The position numbers were made by a program, and so were the translations under genes. From assembly GCF_002312805.1 (NCBI RefSeq), contig NZ_NMUA01000014.1, positions 1 to 64,000 on the forward strand: 64,000 nt of DNA, in the 5' to 3' direction. The notes under the pieces are model-generated. The model saw only the letters and a program-made list of their open reading frames with translations, did not search any database and was not told the origin of the DNA. The DNA comes from Sphingobium sp. D43FB (GTDB lineage Bacteria; Pseudomonadota; Alphaproteobacteria; Sphingomonadales; Sphingomonadaceae). This document shows positions 53,150 through 62,308 of this stretch, one piece after another; positions within the stretch are counted from its first letter, which is position 1; each line of letters starts with the position of its first letter.

Positions 53150-55180
53150 ATGCGCCATCATTCCGGCCTGCGCAGCATATCGCTGTGCGCCCTCGCTTTG
53201 TCGTCCGCTCCTGCTTTCGCCGAAGAGGCGGACGGCCGCCGCATCATCGTCACCGCCAGCCCGATGATCGAAGCCGCCGCCGCCCGCGTCCAGCGCGCCC
53301 CAGGCGGCGTCGATGTCGTCGCGGCCGATGCCTTCGAGGACAAGGTCGCCGTCTCGCTGCGCGATGCGCTGACCTTTTCGCCGGGCGTCTACACCCAGCC
53401 CCGGTTCGGGCAGGAGGTCCGCATCTCGATCCGCGGATCGGGCCTGTCGCGCGGCTTCCACATGCGCGGCCTGACCCTGTTGCAGGATGGAATTCCGCTC
53501 AACTTGGCCGATGATAATGGCGATTTTCAGGAACTCGACCCGCAAGTCTTCCAGCATATCGAGGTCTATCGCGGCGGCAATGCGCTGCGCTTTGGCGGAT
53601 CGACGCTGGGCGGCGCGATCAACGCCGTGACGCCGACCGGGCGCAGCGCGCCGGGCGTAGACCTGCGCGTCGATGGCGGCAGCTTCGATACGATCCGCAC
53701 AAAGGCCGCCTATGGCTATGCCGACGAACGAGGCGACGCCTGGGCTGCGATCACCACCGATCGCTCCGATGGTGACCGCGATCATGGCAAGCGGCGATCC
53801 TATCGCTTCAACGGCAATGTCGGCGTGAAGATCAGCGACACCATCGAAACCCGCTTCTACGCCAGTGCCCAAAATATTCGTCAGAAGCTGTCCGGGTCGT
53901 TGTCCGAAAAGTCAGTGCTGACCAATCCGACCAGGGGCAATTTCGTCGGCGATCAGGCGCGCGACATCGATTCGATCCGCCTGCAAAACCGCACCACTAT
54001 CGCCCTTGGCAATGGCGCGCTCGCCTTCGGCCTCTTCTTCAACGCCAAGGATCTCTATCACCCCATCTTCCAGGTGATCGACCAGAAATCCGAGGATCGC
54101 GGCGCGTTCGCCAGCCTTGACCTGGCGGGCGATCTGGGTGGGATGCCGGTGGAAGTGACACTCGGCAGCCAGGCGCGCTTCGGCAAGGTGACCGCACGCC
54201 AGTTCGTTAATATCGCAGGCGACCGTGGTGCCCCAACCGCTTTGGTCCAGCAGCGCGCGCAGACGATCAACAGCTATGGCGAAGCGCGCATTGCCCCGAT
54301 GCCGGGCCTGTGGCTGATCGGCGGCGGCGTCTACACCCATGGCGAGCGCAAGATCGACAACCGCTTCGCCCCGGCGCGCAGCGGCGACGCCAGCTTCGAT
54401 GCTTTCGCGCCCAAGATCGGCCTGCTTTACGAACCGAGCGAAACACTGCAATTCTTCGCCAATTACAGCCGCTCGGTCGAACTGCCGGGCTTTAGCGAAC
54501 TCAGCCAAACGCCCGCTGGCGGCGCGCCCGGTTTCACGCCCGTCCGCGCGCAAAAGGCGTGGACGGCGGAGATCGGCACGCGTGGCCGCATCGGCATCGC
54601 CGCTTGGGACATCAGCCTCTACCGCGCCGACATCAAGGGCGAGATGCTGCAATATAGCGTGATCGCGGGCGTCATCCCGGCCGCCACCTTCAACGCCGAC
54701 AAGACCCGGCATCAGGGGATCGAGGCGGGCCTGCAACTGGCCTTCACCCCCTGGGCATCGCTGCGGCAGGTCTATCAATATAGCGATTTTCGCTTCCGCA
54801 ACGATGCGGTCTATGGCGACAATCGCCTGCCAGTGGTGCCGCGCCATTTCTATCGCGCCGAACTGCGGCTGGGCAATGACCGGATCAGCGTGTCGCCCTC
54901 GGTCGAATGGCTGCCGCAGGGGGCGTGGGTGGATTATGTTAACAGCAAGCGGGTCGGGAGCTATGCGCTGCTCAACCTCGGTGCGCAGGCGCAACTGCGC
55001 GACGGCGTGACCCTCTTCCTCGACGCGCGCAACCTGACGCAGAAGCGCGCCGTCGGCGACATCAGCGCGCTCGTCCGCTACGCCGCCGACAATATCGCCA
55101 CCGCAGCGGATGAAGGCAGCGTCGCTTTCTATCCGCTCGAACGCCGCGCCATCTATGGCGGCGTGCGCGCGCGTTTCTAA
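53150..55180 (+). CDS. TonB-dependent outer membrane receptor
   Basis: The 676-residue protein has a signal peptide (about 1-24, cut at AFA-EE), a plug domain (about 35-150) with VSLRDALTFSPGVYTQPRFG, ISIRGSGLSRGFHMRGL and RGGNALRFGGSTLGGAI, and a 22-strand barrel ending with the aromatic-terminated YPLERRAIYGGVRARF. It imports a metal-ligand or other nutrient. The nearby DUF2946 and PepSY genes point to iron or copper; the substrate is not clear. The gene may be regulated by Fur or a copper sensor, but I see no Fur box. Confidence 0.92.
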   Translation: MRHHSGLRSISLCALALSSAPAFAEEADGRRIIVTASPMIEAAAARVQRAPGGVDVVAADAFEDKVAVSLRDALTFSPGVYTQPRFGQEVRISIRGSGLSRGFHMRGLTLLQDGIPLNLADDNGDFQELDPQVFQHIEVYRGGNALRFGGSTLGGAINAVTPTGRSAPGVDLRVDGGSFDTIRTKAAYGYADERGDAWAAITTDRSDGDRDHGKRRSYRFNGNVGVKISDTIETRFYASAQNIRQKLSGSLSEKSVLTNPTRGNFVGDQARDIDSIRLQNRTTIALGNGALAFGLFFNAKDLYHPIFQVIDQKSEDRGAFASLDLAGDLGGMPVEVTLGSQARFGKVTARQFVNIAGDRGAPTALVQQRAQTINSYGEARIAPMPGLWLIGGGVYTHGERKIDNRFAPARSGDASFDAFAPKIGLLYEPSETLQFFANYSRSVELPGFSELSQTPAGGAPGFTPVRAQKAWTAEIGTRGRIGIAAWDISLYRADIKGEMLQYSVIAGVIPAATFNADKTRHQGIEAGLQLAFTPWASLRQVYQYSDFRFRNDAVYGDNRLPVVPRHFYRAELRLGNDRISVSPSVEWLPQGAWVDYVNSKRVGSYALLNLGAQAQLRDGVTLFLDARNLTQKRAVGDISALVRYAADNIATAADEGSVAFYPLERRAIYGGVRARF

Positions 55181-55199
55181 AGCTCAGGGGGAGGACAGG

Positions 55200-56474
55200 A
55201 TGATGACAGACGGTGCCTTCTATCGGGCGATGATGCGCTGGCATTTCTATGCCGGGATCATCGTCCTGCCGATCCTCGCGCTGATGGCGGTGACAGGCGC
55301 GCTCTACCTCTACAAGCCGGAGGTGGAGGCATTTCTCTATCCGGTCGAGATCGCCGCCAGACCGGGCGTGCCGATGCTGACCCCGGCCCGCCTGATCGCC
55401 GCCGTCGAACAGGCCAGCGGCGAACAGGCGACCCAGATCACCCATCCCGCCAGCGCCACGCAAAGCTGGCGGGTGACGACCAAGGGTGCCGATGGCGTGG
55501 CCACGGTCCATTTCGTCGATCCGCATGACGGTCGCCTGCTGGGGATCATGCAGGGCGGCGGCGTCATGAAGACGATCAAGGATCTGCACAGCCTGGCGCT
55601 GACCGGTGCGGTCGGCAACCGGCTGGTCGAAGTGGTGGCGGGCTGGGCGATCATCCTGTGCATCACGGGCCTCTATCTGCGCTGGCCCCGGCGCGGCCAG
55701 CCCGCCATCGCCATCCGGGGTAGGGCGACAGGGCGGCTCTTCTGGCGCGACCTGCATGGGACGTTGGGCTTCCTGTCGGCGGGCGTCATCCTGTTCCTCG
55801 CGATCACTGGCATGCCCTGGACGGATGTCTGGGGTGGAGGCTTGCGCGCGGTGGTCGCGGCCAATAACTGGGGTCGCCCGAAAATGGCGGTCATTCCCTG
55901 GACGGCCCCGGCCAAGGATGCACTGCCCTGGACCCTGCGCGAAGGCGGGGCGGCATCGGGTGCAGCGGGCGACATTGGCGTCGATGCCGTGGCGGACATC
56001 GCCGCGAAGCGCGGATTGGCGGACGGCTATCAACTCATCCTACCCGCCTCCCCCGGCGCGCCCTATCTGGTCGTCACCCTCGTCACGCGCGCCGACGATT
56101 CCCGCGCCATCACCATAGATGCGGCCAGCGGCGCGGTGGTGCAGGATATGGACTGGCGCATGTTCGGCCCCGGCGCAAAGGCGGTCGAATGGGGCATCGC
56201 CACCCATCAGGGCCAGCAATATGGCGAGGTCAACCGGCTGCTGATGCTGGCTGGGTGCCTGAGCCTGCTCGCCTTGTGCCTGACCGCGCCTGTCCTGTGG
56301 TGGAAGCGGCGCAAACAAGGACGGCTGACCGCACCGCCGCGCGCGATCGGTCGGGCGGAACGGGTCGTCGCCGCCACGATGCTGCTGCTGGGGGCGCTGT
56401 TCCCGCTGACCGGTCTCAGCATGATCGTGGCGCTAGTCGGCGAATGGCTGGTCGGGAAGGTCCGCCCCGCCTGA
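55200..56474 (+). CDS. PepSY-associated membrane protein
   Basis: The 424-residue protein begins YRAMMRWHFYAGIIVLPILA, the mark of the PepSY_TM family, has four or so helices (about 15-38, 155-180, 205-230, 335-415) and PepSY-like domains between them. It usually follows a siderophore or copper receptor gene and may act as a ferric reductase-type or assembly factor. The ATG at 55200 has GGGGGAGG before it; the longer frame from 55110 overlaps the receptor gene. Confidence 0.88.
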   Translation: MMTDGAFYRAMMRWHFYAGIIVLPILALMAVTGALYLYKPEVEAFLYPVEIAARPGVPMLTPARLIAAVEQASGEQATQITHPASATQSWRVTTKGADGVATVHFVDPHDGRLLGIMQGGGVMKTIKDLHSLALTGAVGNRLVEVVAGWAIILCITGLYLRWPRRGQPAIAIRGRATGRLFWRDLHGTLGFLSAGVILFLAITGMPWTDVWGGGLRAVVAANNWGRPKMAVIPWTAPAKDALPWTLREGGAASGAAGDIGVDAVADIAAKRGLADGYQLILPASPGAPYLVVTLVTRADDSRAITIDAASGAVVQDMDWRMFGPGAKAVEWGIATHQGQQYGEVNRLLMLAGCLSLLALCLTAPVLWWKRRKQGRLTAPPRAIGRAERVVAATMLLLGALFPLTGLSMIVALVGEWLVGKVRPA

Positions 56475-56515
56475 CGCCGCTTCCGTTTGGGCGGGAGAGC
56501 GACTATGGGCAGCGC

Positions 56516-58138
56516 ATGATCCGCCTTTCCGGCCTGAAACTGCCCCTCGACCATCCTGCCGAGGCGATGCCGCCTGCGATATGCGCGCGCCTTGGCCTGC
56601 AACCCGAAGAGCTGCGCGGGCATAGCCTCGTGCGGCGCGGCAATGATGCGCGGCGGCGCAGCGCGATCCAGCTCGTCTACACGCTCGACGTCGATGTCGC
56701 CGACGAAGCGGCTGTGCTGGCGCGCTTCGCCCATGACCATGATGTGCGGCCGACGCCCGACACCCACTATAATTTTGTCACCCATGCGCCCGATGGCTGG
56801 CAGGGCAAGCGCCCGATCGTCATCGGGGCGGGACCATGCGGCCTGTTCGCCGGGCTGCTGCTGGCGCAGATGGGCTTTCGCCCGATCATCGTCGATCTGG
56901 GCAAGGTCGTGCGCGAGCGGACCAAGGATACTTGGGGCCTGTGGCGGCGCGGTGAGCTGAACCCCGACAGCAATGTCCAGTTCGGCGAAGGCGGGGCGGG
57001 CACCTTTTCCGACGGCAAACTTTATTGCCGGGTGAAAGACCCGCGCTTTCTGGGCCGCAAGGTGCTGGCGGAGTTCGTCGCGGCGGGCGCGCCAGACGAT
57101 ATCTTGTGGGAAGCGCACCCCCATATCGGCACGTTCCGCCTTGTCACCATGGTCGAATCCATGCGTCGCCAGATCGAAGCGCTGGGCGGCGAATATCGCT
57201 GGCAGACGCGCGTCGATGATCTGGTGCTGGAGCGGCGGAGCGACGGCTCGCAGCAGTTGCGCGGCATCGTCATTCAGGATGGCAGCGTGATCGAGAGCGA
57301 TCATGTCGTGCTGGCAGTGGGGCATAGCGCGCGGCCGACCTTCACCATGCTCCATGGCCGGGGCGTGCATATCGAACCCAAGCCCTTTTCCATCGGCGTG
57401 CGCATCGAGCATCCGCAAAGCTGGGTCGACAAGGCCCGCTATGGCAGTTGCGCGGGCCACCCGGATCTGGGCGCGGCGGCCTATAGCCTGGCGCATCATT
57501 GCGCCAATGGCCGCACCGTCTATAGCTTCTGCATGTGTCCGGGTGGCCGCGTCGTCGCCGCCACGTCGGAGGAAGGGCGCGTCGTCACCAATGGCATGAG
57601 CCAATATAGCCGCGCCGAATTCAACGCCAATTCCGGGCTGGTCGTGGGCATCGACCCGGCGCGGGACTATCCGGACGGACCACTCGCCGGGATCGATTTT
57701 CAGCGCCATTGGGAATCGCAGGCCTATGTGGCGGGCGGCTCTTCTTATTGGGCGCCGGGACAGACCATCGGCGATTTCCTGGCCGGGCGTCCGTCAACGT
57801 CATTGGGATCGGTCACGCCGTCCTATAAGCCGGGCGTCACCCCGACCGACCTGTCGCGCTGCCTGCCCGATTTCGTGGTCGAGGCGTTTCGCGAGGCGCT
57901 GCCCATATTCGGGCGGCAATTGGCGCAATATGACCATCCCGACGCGGTGATGACCGGCGTGGAAACCCGCACCTCCTCGCCCATCCGCATCACCCGCGAC
58001 AAGGATTTCCAGAGCCTCTCCGTCGCCGGTCTCTATCCGGCGGGCGAAGGCGCGGGCTATGCCGGCGGCATATTGTCGGCCGCGATCGACGGGATCAAGG
58101 TGGCCGAAGCGGTGGCGAAGGCGATCGTCACCGCCTGA
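56516..58138 (+). CDS. FAD-dependent dehydrogenase (COG2509-like)
   Basis: The 540-residue protein has an N-terminal domain (about 1-95) and an FAD fold with VIGAGPCGLFAGLLLAQMGF, FGEGGAGTFSDGKL, VLAVGHSARPTF and the C-terminal LYPAGEGAGYAGGILSAAID. This is the layout of the COG2509 uncharacterised FAD-dependent dehydrogenases. The substrate is unknown. It lies 41 bases after the PepSY gene on the same strand and could be part of that operon; its ATG at 56516 starts IRLSGLKLPLDHP. Confidence 0.9.
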   Translation: MIRLSGLKLPLDHPAEAMPPAICARLGLQPEELRGHSLVRRGNDARRRSAIQLVYTLDVDVADEAAVLARFAHDHDVRPTPDTHYNFVTHAPDGWQGKRPIVIGAGPCGLFAGLLLAQMGFRPIIVDLGKVVRERTKDTWGLWRRGELNPDSNVQFGEGGAGTFSDGKLYCRVKDPRFLGRKVLAEFVAAGAPDDILWEAHPHIGTFRLVTMVESMRRQIEALGGEYRWQTRVDDLVLERRSDGSQQLRGIVIQDGSVIESDHVVLAVGHSARPTFTMLHGRGVHIEPKPFSIGVRIEHPQSWVDKARYGSCAGHPDLGAAAYSLAHHCANGRTVYSFCMCPGGRVVAATSEEGRVVTNGMSQYSRAEFNANSGLVVGIDPARDYPDGPLAGIDFQRHWESQAYVAGGSSYWAPGQTIGDFLAGRPSTSLGSVTPSYKPGVTPTDLSRCLPDFVVEAFREALPIFGRQLAQYDHPDAVMTGVETRTSSPIRITRDKDFQSLSVAGLYPAGEGAGYAGGILSAAIDGIKVAEAVAKAIVTA

Positions 58139-58241
58139 CATGCGTTCGTCATCGCGCCGTCATATCGCCGCCGCCTGACCGTCGCATCATCGTCATCGCG
58201 CGGTCGCCACCTTGTCATCGCAGGCGGCTAGATAGGGTGTC

Positions 58242-59273
58242 ATGCTGACCCATATCGACCGCTGCATCCGCATTTCCCCGGCCGACAAGGCCCGGTTGCG
58301 CTTGCTCTTCCTCGCCAAACATGCCCGCGCATCCGGCCAGCCCGATGCGGTCGATGGCAACCACGCCCTCTATCATCATGAAATGCGATCGACGCTGGAG
58401 TCGATCGGCCTGCATGTCCGCGTCGCCGACAGCTATGAAGCGCTGTTCGACCGGCCCGATGTCGATTTCGTGGTGACGTTGCTCAATCGCGGCGGCTTTC
58501 AGAATAGCGAGATGCTCGCGCCCCTGTTGCTCAGCTGGCGCGCCATGCCGCATATGGGCGCAAGCCCCATCCTGCGCGGCGTGTCCGACGACAAATATCT
58601 CTCCAAGCTGATCGCGCAGGCGCATGGCGTGCCGACCATGGCGGCGCAGGTCTTCCGGCGCGGCGGCCTGCCCGCGCAGCCCGGCTTTGCGGCCGAACGG
58701 CTGGTGGTCAAGCCCAACGCCTCCTCCGCCTCCTGGGGGCTGGCGATGGTCGATAGCTGGGACGAAGCGCTCGCCCATGTCGATCATCTCCAGGCCTTGG
58801 GCCATGACGCGCTGGTCGAAGCCTGGGCACCCTTGCTCGACATCGCCGTGCCGGTGGTGGGCGGCAGCGGCGGGCAGCCATGGATATTGCCGCCAATGAT
58901 GTATGTGCCCACCGACCCCCATCGCGCCCGCAGCCATGAAGAAAAGCGCGGCCTGATCGACGCGGGCGATGATCCGCTGGTGCTGGTCGAGGATCGCGAC
59001 CTGCTCGCCCGGCTCGATGACCTGACCCGTCGCCTGCTGCCTGAATTATGGCCGTTCGACTATGGCCGGTTCGAGTTTCGCTATGATCCGGCGACCGGGG
59101 CGGTGCAGTTCATGGAAGTGAACCTGTCCTGCAACCTCTGGTCGAAAAAGACGATCTCGCGTTCGGCCGCGTCGATCGGCGTCGATCATCAGACGCTGGT
59201 GGAAACGATCATCGGCCATAGCCTCGAACGCCAGGGTCTGCTGACCGAAGTGCCGATGCGGGTCGCGGCCTGA
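58242..59273 (+). CDS. ATP-grasp ligase, D-Ala-D-Ala ligase-like
   Basis: The 343-residue protein has three ATP-grasp parts: an N-terminal lobe (about 1-105), an ATP lobe with DDKYLSKLIAQAHGVPT and VVKPNASSASWGL (glycine/serine loop), and a C-lobe with FEFRYDPATGAVQFMEVNLS, whose E..N ligate magnesium, followed by CNLWSKKTIS. The form is that of a carboxylate-amine (Ddl-like) ligase. As first gene of a four-gene cluster with a nucleotidyltransferase and glycosyltransferase it may attach an amino acid or other acid to a sugar or amine. It overlaps the next gene by one base. Confidence 0.88.
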   Translation: MLTHIDRCIRISPADKARLRLLFLAKHARASGQPDAVDGNHALYHHEMRSTLESIGLHVRVADSYEALFDRPDVDFVVTLLNRGGFQNSEMLAPLLLSWRAMPHMGASPILRGVSDDKYLSKLIAQAHGVPTMAAQVFRRGGLPAQPGFAAERLVVKPNASSASWGLAMVDSWDEALAHVDHLQALGHDALVEAWAPLLDIAVPVVGGSGGQPWILPPMMYVPTDPHRARSHEEKRGLIDAGDDPLVLVEDRDLLARLDDLTRRLLPELWPFDYGRFEFRYDPATGAVQFMEVNLSCNLWSKKTISRSAASIGVDHQTLVETIIGHSLERQGLLTEVPMRVAA

Positions 59274-60082
59274 TGGGCGGGCGCACGACCGCGCTGGTGC
59301 TGGCGGGCAAGCGTGATGGCGCGACCGATCCGCTCGCGCTGGAAGCGGGCGTCACCCATAAATGCCTGGTGCCGGTGCTGGACCAGCCGATGCTGGTCCA
59401 TGTTATCGACGCGCTGGCGGCGAGCGAGCGGATCGGCGAGATCCGCGTCGCGATCGAGGAACCGGACGTGCTGGCGGGTCTGCCGCAACTGCGCGGCCTG
59501 ATCGCCAGCGGACGGCTGGTGGCGATCGGCGCGCGGCCCAATCTGGTGGATTCGGTGCTGGCGGCGGCGGACGGCGCGCGCTTTCCGCTGCTGATCACCA
59601 CCGCTGACAATGTGCTGCTGACCCCGCCCGCCATCGCCGAGATGCTGGATGGCTGCGTCGCCGAAGGGGCAGACGCCGCCGTCGCCTTCGCCCGGCGCGC
59701 ATCGGTGCTGGCCGCCCACCCGGAGGGGCAGCGCAAATTCTACGCCTTTGCCGATGACAGCTATTCCAACTGCAACAGCTATTGGCTCAAGGACAAAGCC
59801 GCACTGGCCGCCGCCGAAACTTTCCGGTCGGGCGGCCAGTTCGTCAAGCATCCGCTGCGCATCATCGGGGCGTTCGGGCTGCTCAACCTTATCCGTTTTC
59901 GCTTCGGTATCGGCACGCTGGCGGCGACCTTCGCCCGCTTTTCGCGCCGCTTCCGCCTGACCATTGCCCCCGTGATCCTGTCCGATGGGGCGGTCGCGAT
60001 CGACGTCGACAACGCCCGCACGCGCGGGGTAGCGAGCGAAGTGCTTGGTCGCCGCGTCACCATCGCCCAGGCTGCGGAATAG
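59273..60082 (+). CDS. Nucleotidyltransferase with NTP-transferase fold
   Basis: The 269-residue protein starts with the NTP-transferase strand TTALVLAGKR, then a long loop and HKCLVPVLDQPMLVHVIDAL where the usual PK.LVPV lies, followed by LLITTADNVLLTPPAI with the metal-binding DN. It should activate a phosphorylated sugar or alcohol with CTP or another NTP. The glycine-rich loop is atypical (AGKRDGATDPLALEAG). It overlaps the upstream ligase by one base and the next gene starts 3 bases after its stop. Confidence 0.85.
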   Translation: MGGRTTALVLAGKRDGATDPLALEAGVTHKCLVPVLDQPMLVHVIDALAASERIGEIRVAIEEPDVLAGLPQLRGLIASGRLVAIGARPNLVDSVLAAADGARFPLLITTADNVLLTPPAIAEMLDGCVAEGADAAVAFARRASVLAAHPEGQRKFYAFADDSYSNCNSYWLKDKAALAAAETFRSGGQFVKHPLRIIGAFGLLNLIRFRFGIGTLAATFARFSRRFRLTIAPVILSDGAVAIDVDNARTRGVASEVLGRRVTIAQAAE

Positions 60083-60085
60083 AAT

Positions 60086-61174
60086 TTGCCCACGCTGCGC
60101 GCGTTGCCCGGTCGGGGCGACAATGACCTGCTCGCCGTCTATCGGACGGGGCTGACCCGGCACTGGCCGATGCGTCGGCACCTGCTGGCGCGTCTGCTCG
60201 CAGGGGCGGGGCAGGGGGGCTGGACCCCGGCCGAGCGGCATCTCCTTTCCGATGCGGTGCGGCAGCGGGGGCTGAGCATGCGCGATCGCAAGGGGCTGCA
60301 CCGGCTGCTCAATCCGGGTGCCTTTCCCTTCGCCACCAACCCGCTCAAGAATAAACAACTTTTCGCGCAGGTCGCGCAACAGGCGGGGCTGACGATCGCG
60401 CCAGCCTGCAATCCCGATCGCGACGATCTCGCCGCCTGGCTGGCAACCGAGCGCGACATCATCGCCAAGCCCAGTTTCCGTTCGAAGGGGCAGGGGGTCG
60501 AGCGTTTCTGGCGTGACGAGACTTGGCTTGGGCGTGATGGCCCGGTCGGCGACGATCTGCTGCGGGCGCGGCTGCTGCGGGTCTGGCGCGGCGGCGGCGT
60601 GATCCAGCGCCGCCTGCCGACCCATGCGGCGCTTGTGGACTTGTCGCCCGGCGCACTGCCGACGCTGCGCGTGATGACTTGCCTGGATGAAGACGGCGTG
60701 CCCGAAGCCTGCGGCCTCGCGCTGCGGCTGTCGGCCGGGGGCGCGCGTCCGGTCGACAATTTCAACGCGGGCAATCTGGTGCTGGGCGTCGATGCCGCCG
60801 GGCGCTGCGGTCCCGCCTGGCTGGGCGGCGGTGCAGGTGCGCCTAGCGTCCATGTGCACCACCCCAAGACAGGCGCGCCGATCGAGGGCTTTATCCTACC
60901 CGACCTGCCTGCCGCGATCGCGCTGGCGCTGGACGCGCATCACGTCTTTCGCACCGGCTTCACGGTGATCGGCTGGGATGTCGGCCTGACCGACGCCGGG
61001 CCTATGCTGGTCGAGGGCAATTGGAACCCCGGCACCGACATCCTGCAACTGGTGGAGGAACGCGGGGTCGCGGACATGCGGCTGGGCGCGCTCTACCGCC
61101 ATCATCTCGACCGACTGCCTGCGCAAGCCTGGTGCGCCGCCCGCGCGATAGAATGGGACCGGCGGCGGGCGTGA
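60086..61174 (+). CDS. Sugar-transfer associated ATP-grasp protein
   Basis: The 362-residue protein matches the ATPgrasp_ST family: a helical N-terminus, NPLKNKQLFAQVAQQAGL, an ATP-binding IIAKPSFRSKGQGVERF, LPTLRVMTCL, and C-terminal GWDVGLTDAGPMLVEGNWNPG with the E..N metal ligands. Such proteins accompany glycosyltransferases in exopolysaccharide clusters, with no known reaction. The start is a TTG at 60086; the first ATG would remove about 28 residues. The following glycosyltransferase gene overlaps its end. Confidence 0.85.
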   Translation: MPTLRALPGRGDNDLLAVYRTGLTRHWPMRRHLLARLLAGAGQGGWTPAERHLLSDAVRQRGLSMRDRKGLHRLLNPGAFPFATNPLKNKQLFAQVAQQAGLTIAPACNPDRDDLAAWLATERDIIAKPSFRSKGQGVERFWRDETWLGRDGPVGDDLLRARLLRVWRGGGVIQRRLPTHAALVDLSPGALPTLRVMTCLDEDGVPEACGLALRLSAGGARPVDNFNAGNLVLGVDAAGRCGPAWLGGGAGAPSVHVHHPKTGAPIEGFILPDLPAAIALALDAHHVFRTGFTVIGWDVGLTDAGPMLVEGNWNPGTDILQLVEERGVADMRLGALYRHHLDRLPAQAWCAARAIEWDRRRA

Positions 61175-62289
61175 TCTGCGTCTATGTCCACGCGCTGGTC
61201 GCGACCGGCGTGGTCCGCAACGCCCGGCTGATCGCGGCCGATCTCGCGGCGCAGGGACATGCGGTGCAACTCGTCACGGCGCTACCGGGCGGGGAGGGAG
61301 TGCCGGGCGTCGTCCATCACCCCCTGCTGCCCGGCGCAGGCCGCTCGCGCCTGTGGGAAAAATTGCGCGCCGCATGGGCCTTGCGCGGCTATCTGCGTGC
61401 CACCCGCCCGGCGCTGCTGATCTCGGCGGGCAATCACGGCCATGGCACCGTCTGGGCGGGCAGTCGCGGCGCGCGGGGCGTGCAGCGCGTCTATCGCATC
61501 AGCAACGACATCATGCGCGCCATCCCCGGTGCGCCATCGGGCGGGATCAAGCGCTGGGGCCGCGCTGCCATGGCGCGGTTGATCGCCGCCGATGCCGCGC
61601 ATCTGGTGCTGGTATCGCCGACGCTGGCCGACACGCCGGCCTTTCGCGTGGCAGCGCGCGCTGGGCGCGTGACGGTCATCGCCAACGGGATCGACGCCGC
61701 CGCCGCGCGCCAGCATATCGGCGATACGGCCCCGCATCCCTGGTTCGGTGACCCGGTGCCCGTGATCCTCGCCATCGGCCGCCTCGCCCCGCAAAAGAAT
61801 TTCGCGACCCTGCTCGCCGCCTTCGCTCATCTGCGCATGACCCGGCCTGCGCGCCTCATCATCTTGGGCGAAAGCCGCGACGATGCCTGCACGCGGTTGC
61901 GCGCCCAAGCCACAACGCTTGGCATTGCCGACGATCTGGCGCTGCCCGGCACGGTCGCCAATGTCTTTCCCTGGCTGGCGCGGTGCGACGCCTTCGTGCT
62001 GCCCTCCTGGTGGGAAGGCTCGGCCAATGTGCTGCTGGAGGCGATGGCGGTGAATGCACCTTGCGTCGCGTCGCGGAGCGCGGGCAATGCGGCGCACTTG
62101 CTCGACAATGGCCGCCATGGCCTGTTGGTCGATCCGGCCGATCCGCGCGCGATGGCGGACGCACTGGCGCGTCAGATCGACCCGGCGATACGCCTCCGCC
62201 CCGGCGACCGGATCGAAGCCTTCGGTCTGGAGGCGGTATCCAAAGGGTGGCGTGATCTCGTCAATCGCCTGCTCGCCGGGCGATCCTGA
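61171..62289 (+). CDS. Glycosyltransferase family 4 protein
   Basis: The 372-residue GT-B protein starts VICVYVHALVATGVVRNARL, which contains the first-domain glycine-free loop, and has AIGRLAPQKNFATLLAAFAH and the donor-binding LPSWWEGSANVLLEAMA (E.x7.E). It should transfer a sugar from a nucleotide donor to a lipid or glycan acceptor in the cytoplasm. The GTG at 61171 overlaps the previous stop by 4 bases (GTGA), which suits coupling; an ATG at 61153 is the alternative. It ends 20 bases from the convergent cysQ stop. Confidence 0.9.
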   Translation: MICVYVHALVATGVVRNARLIAADLAAQGHAVQLVTALPGGEGVPGVVHHPLLPGAGRSRLWEKLRAAWALRGYLRATRPALLISAGNHGHGTVWAGSRGARGVQRVYRISNDIMRAIPGAPSGGIKRWGRAAMARLIAADAAHLVLVSPTLADTPAFRVAARAGRVTVIANGIDAAAARQHIGDTAPHPWFGDPVPVILAIGRLAPQKNFATLLAAFAHLRMTRPARLIILGESRDDACTRLRAQATTLGIADDLALPGTVANVFPWLARCDAFVLPSWWEGSANVLLEAMAVNAPCVASRSAGNAAHLLDNGRHGLLVDPADPRAMADALARQIDPAIRLRPGDRIEAFGLEAVSKGWRDLVNRLLAGRS

Positions 62290-62308
62290 CCGCCCGGCGA
62301 CAGCGCGA

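Noticed and set aside
56207..57709. 500-codon frame opposite the FAD dehydrogenase
   Set aside because: Shadow frame rich in Arg, His and Asp; the plus strand has all FAD-binding motifs.
59189..60862. 557-codon frame opposite the NTP transferase and ATP-grasp genes
   Set aside because: It spans two genes with clear families on the other strand and has no domain of its own.
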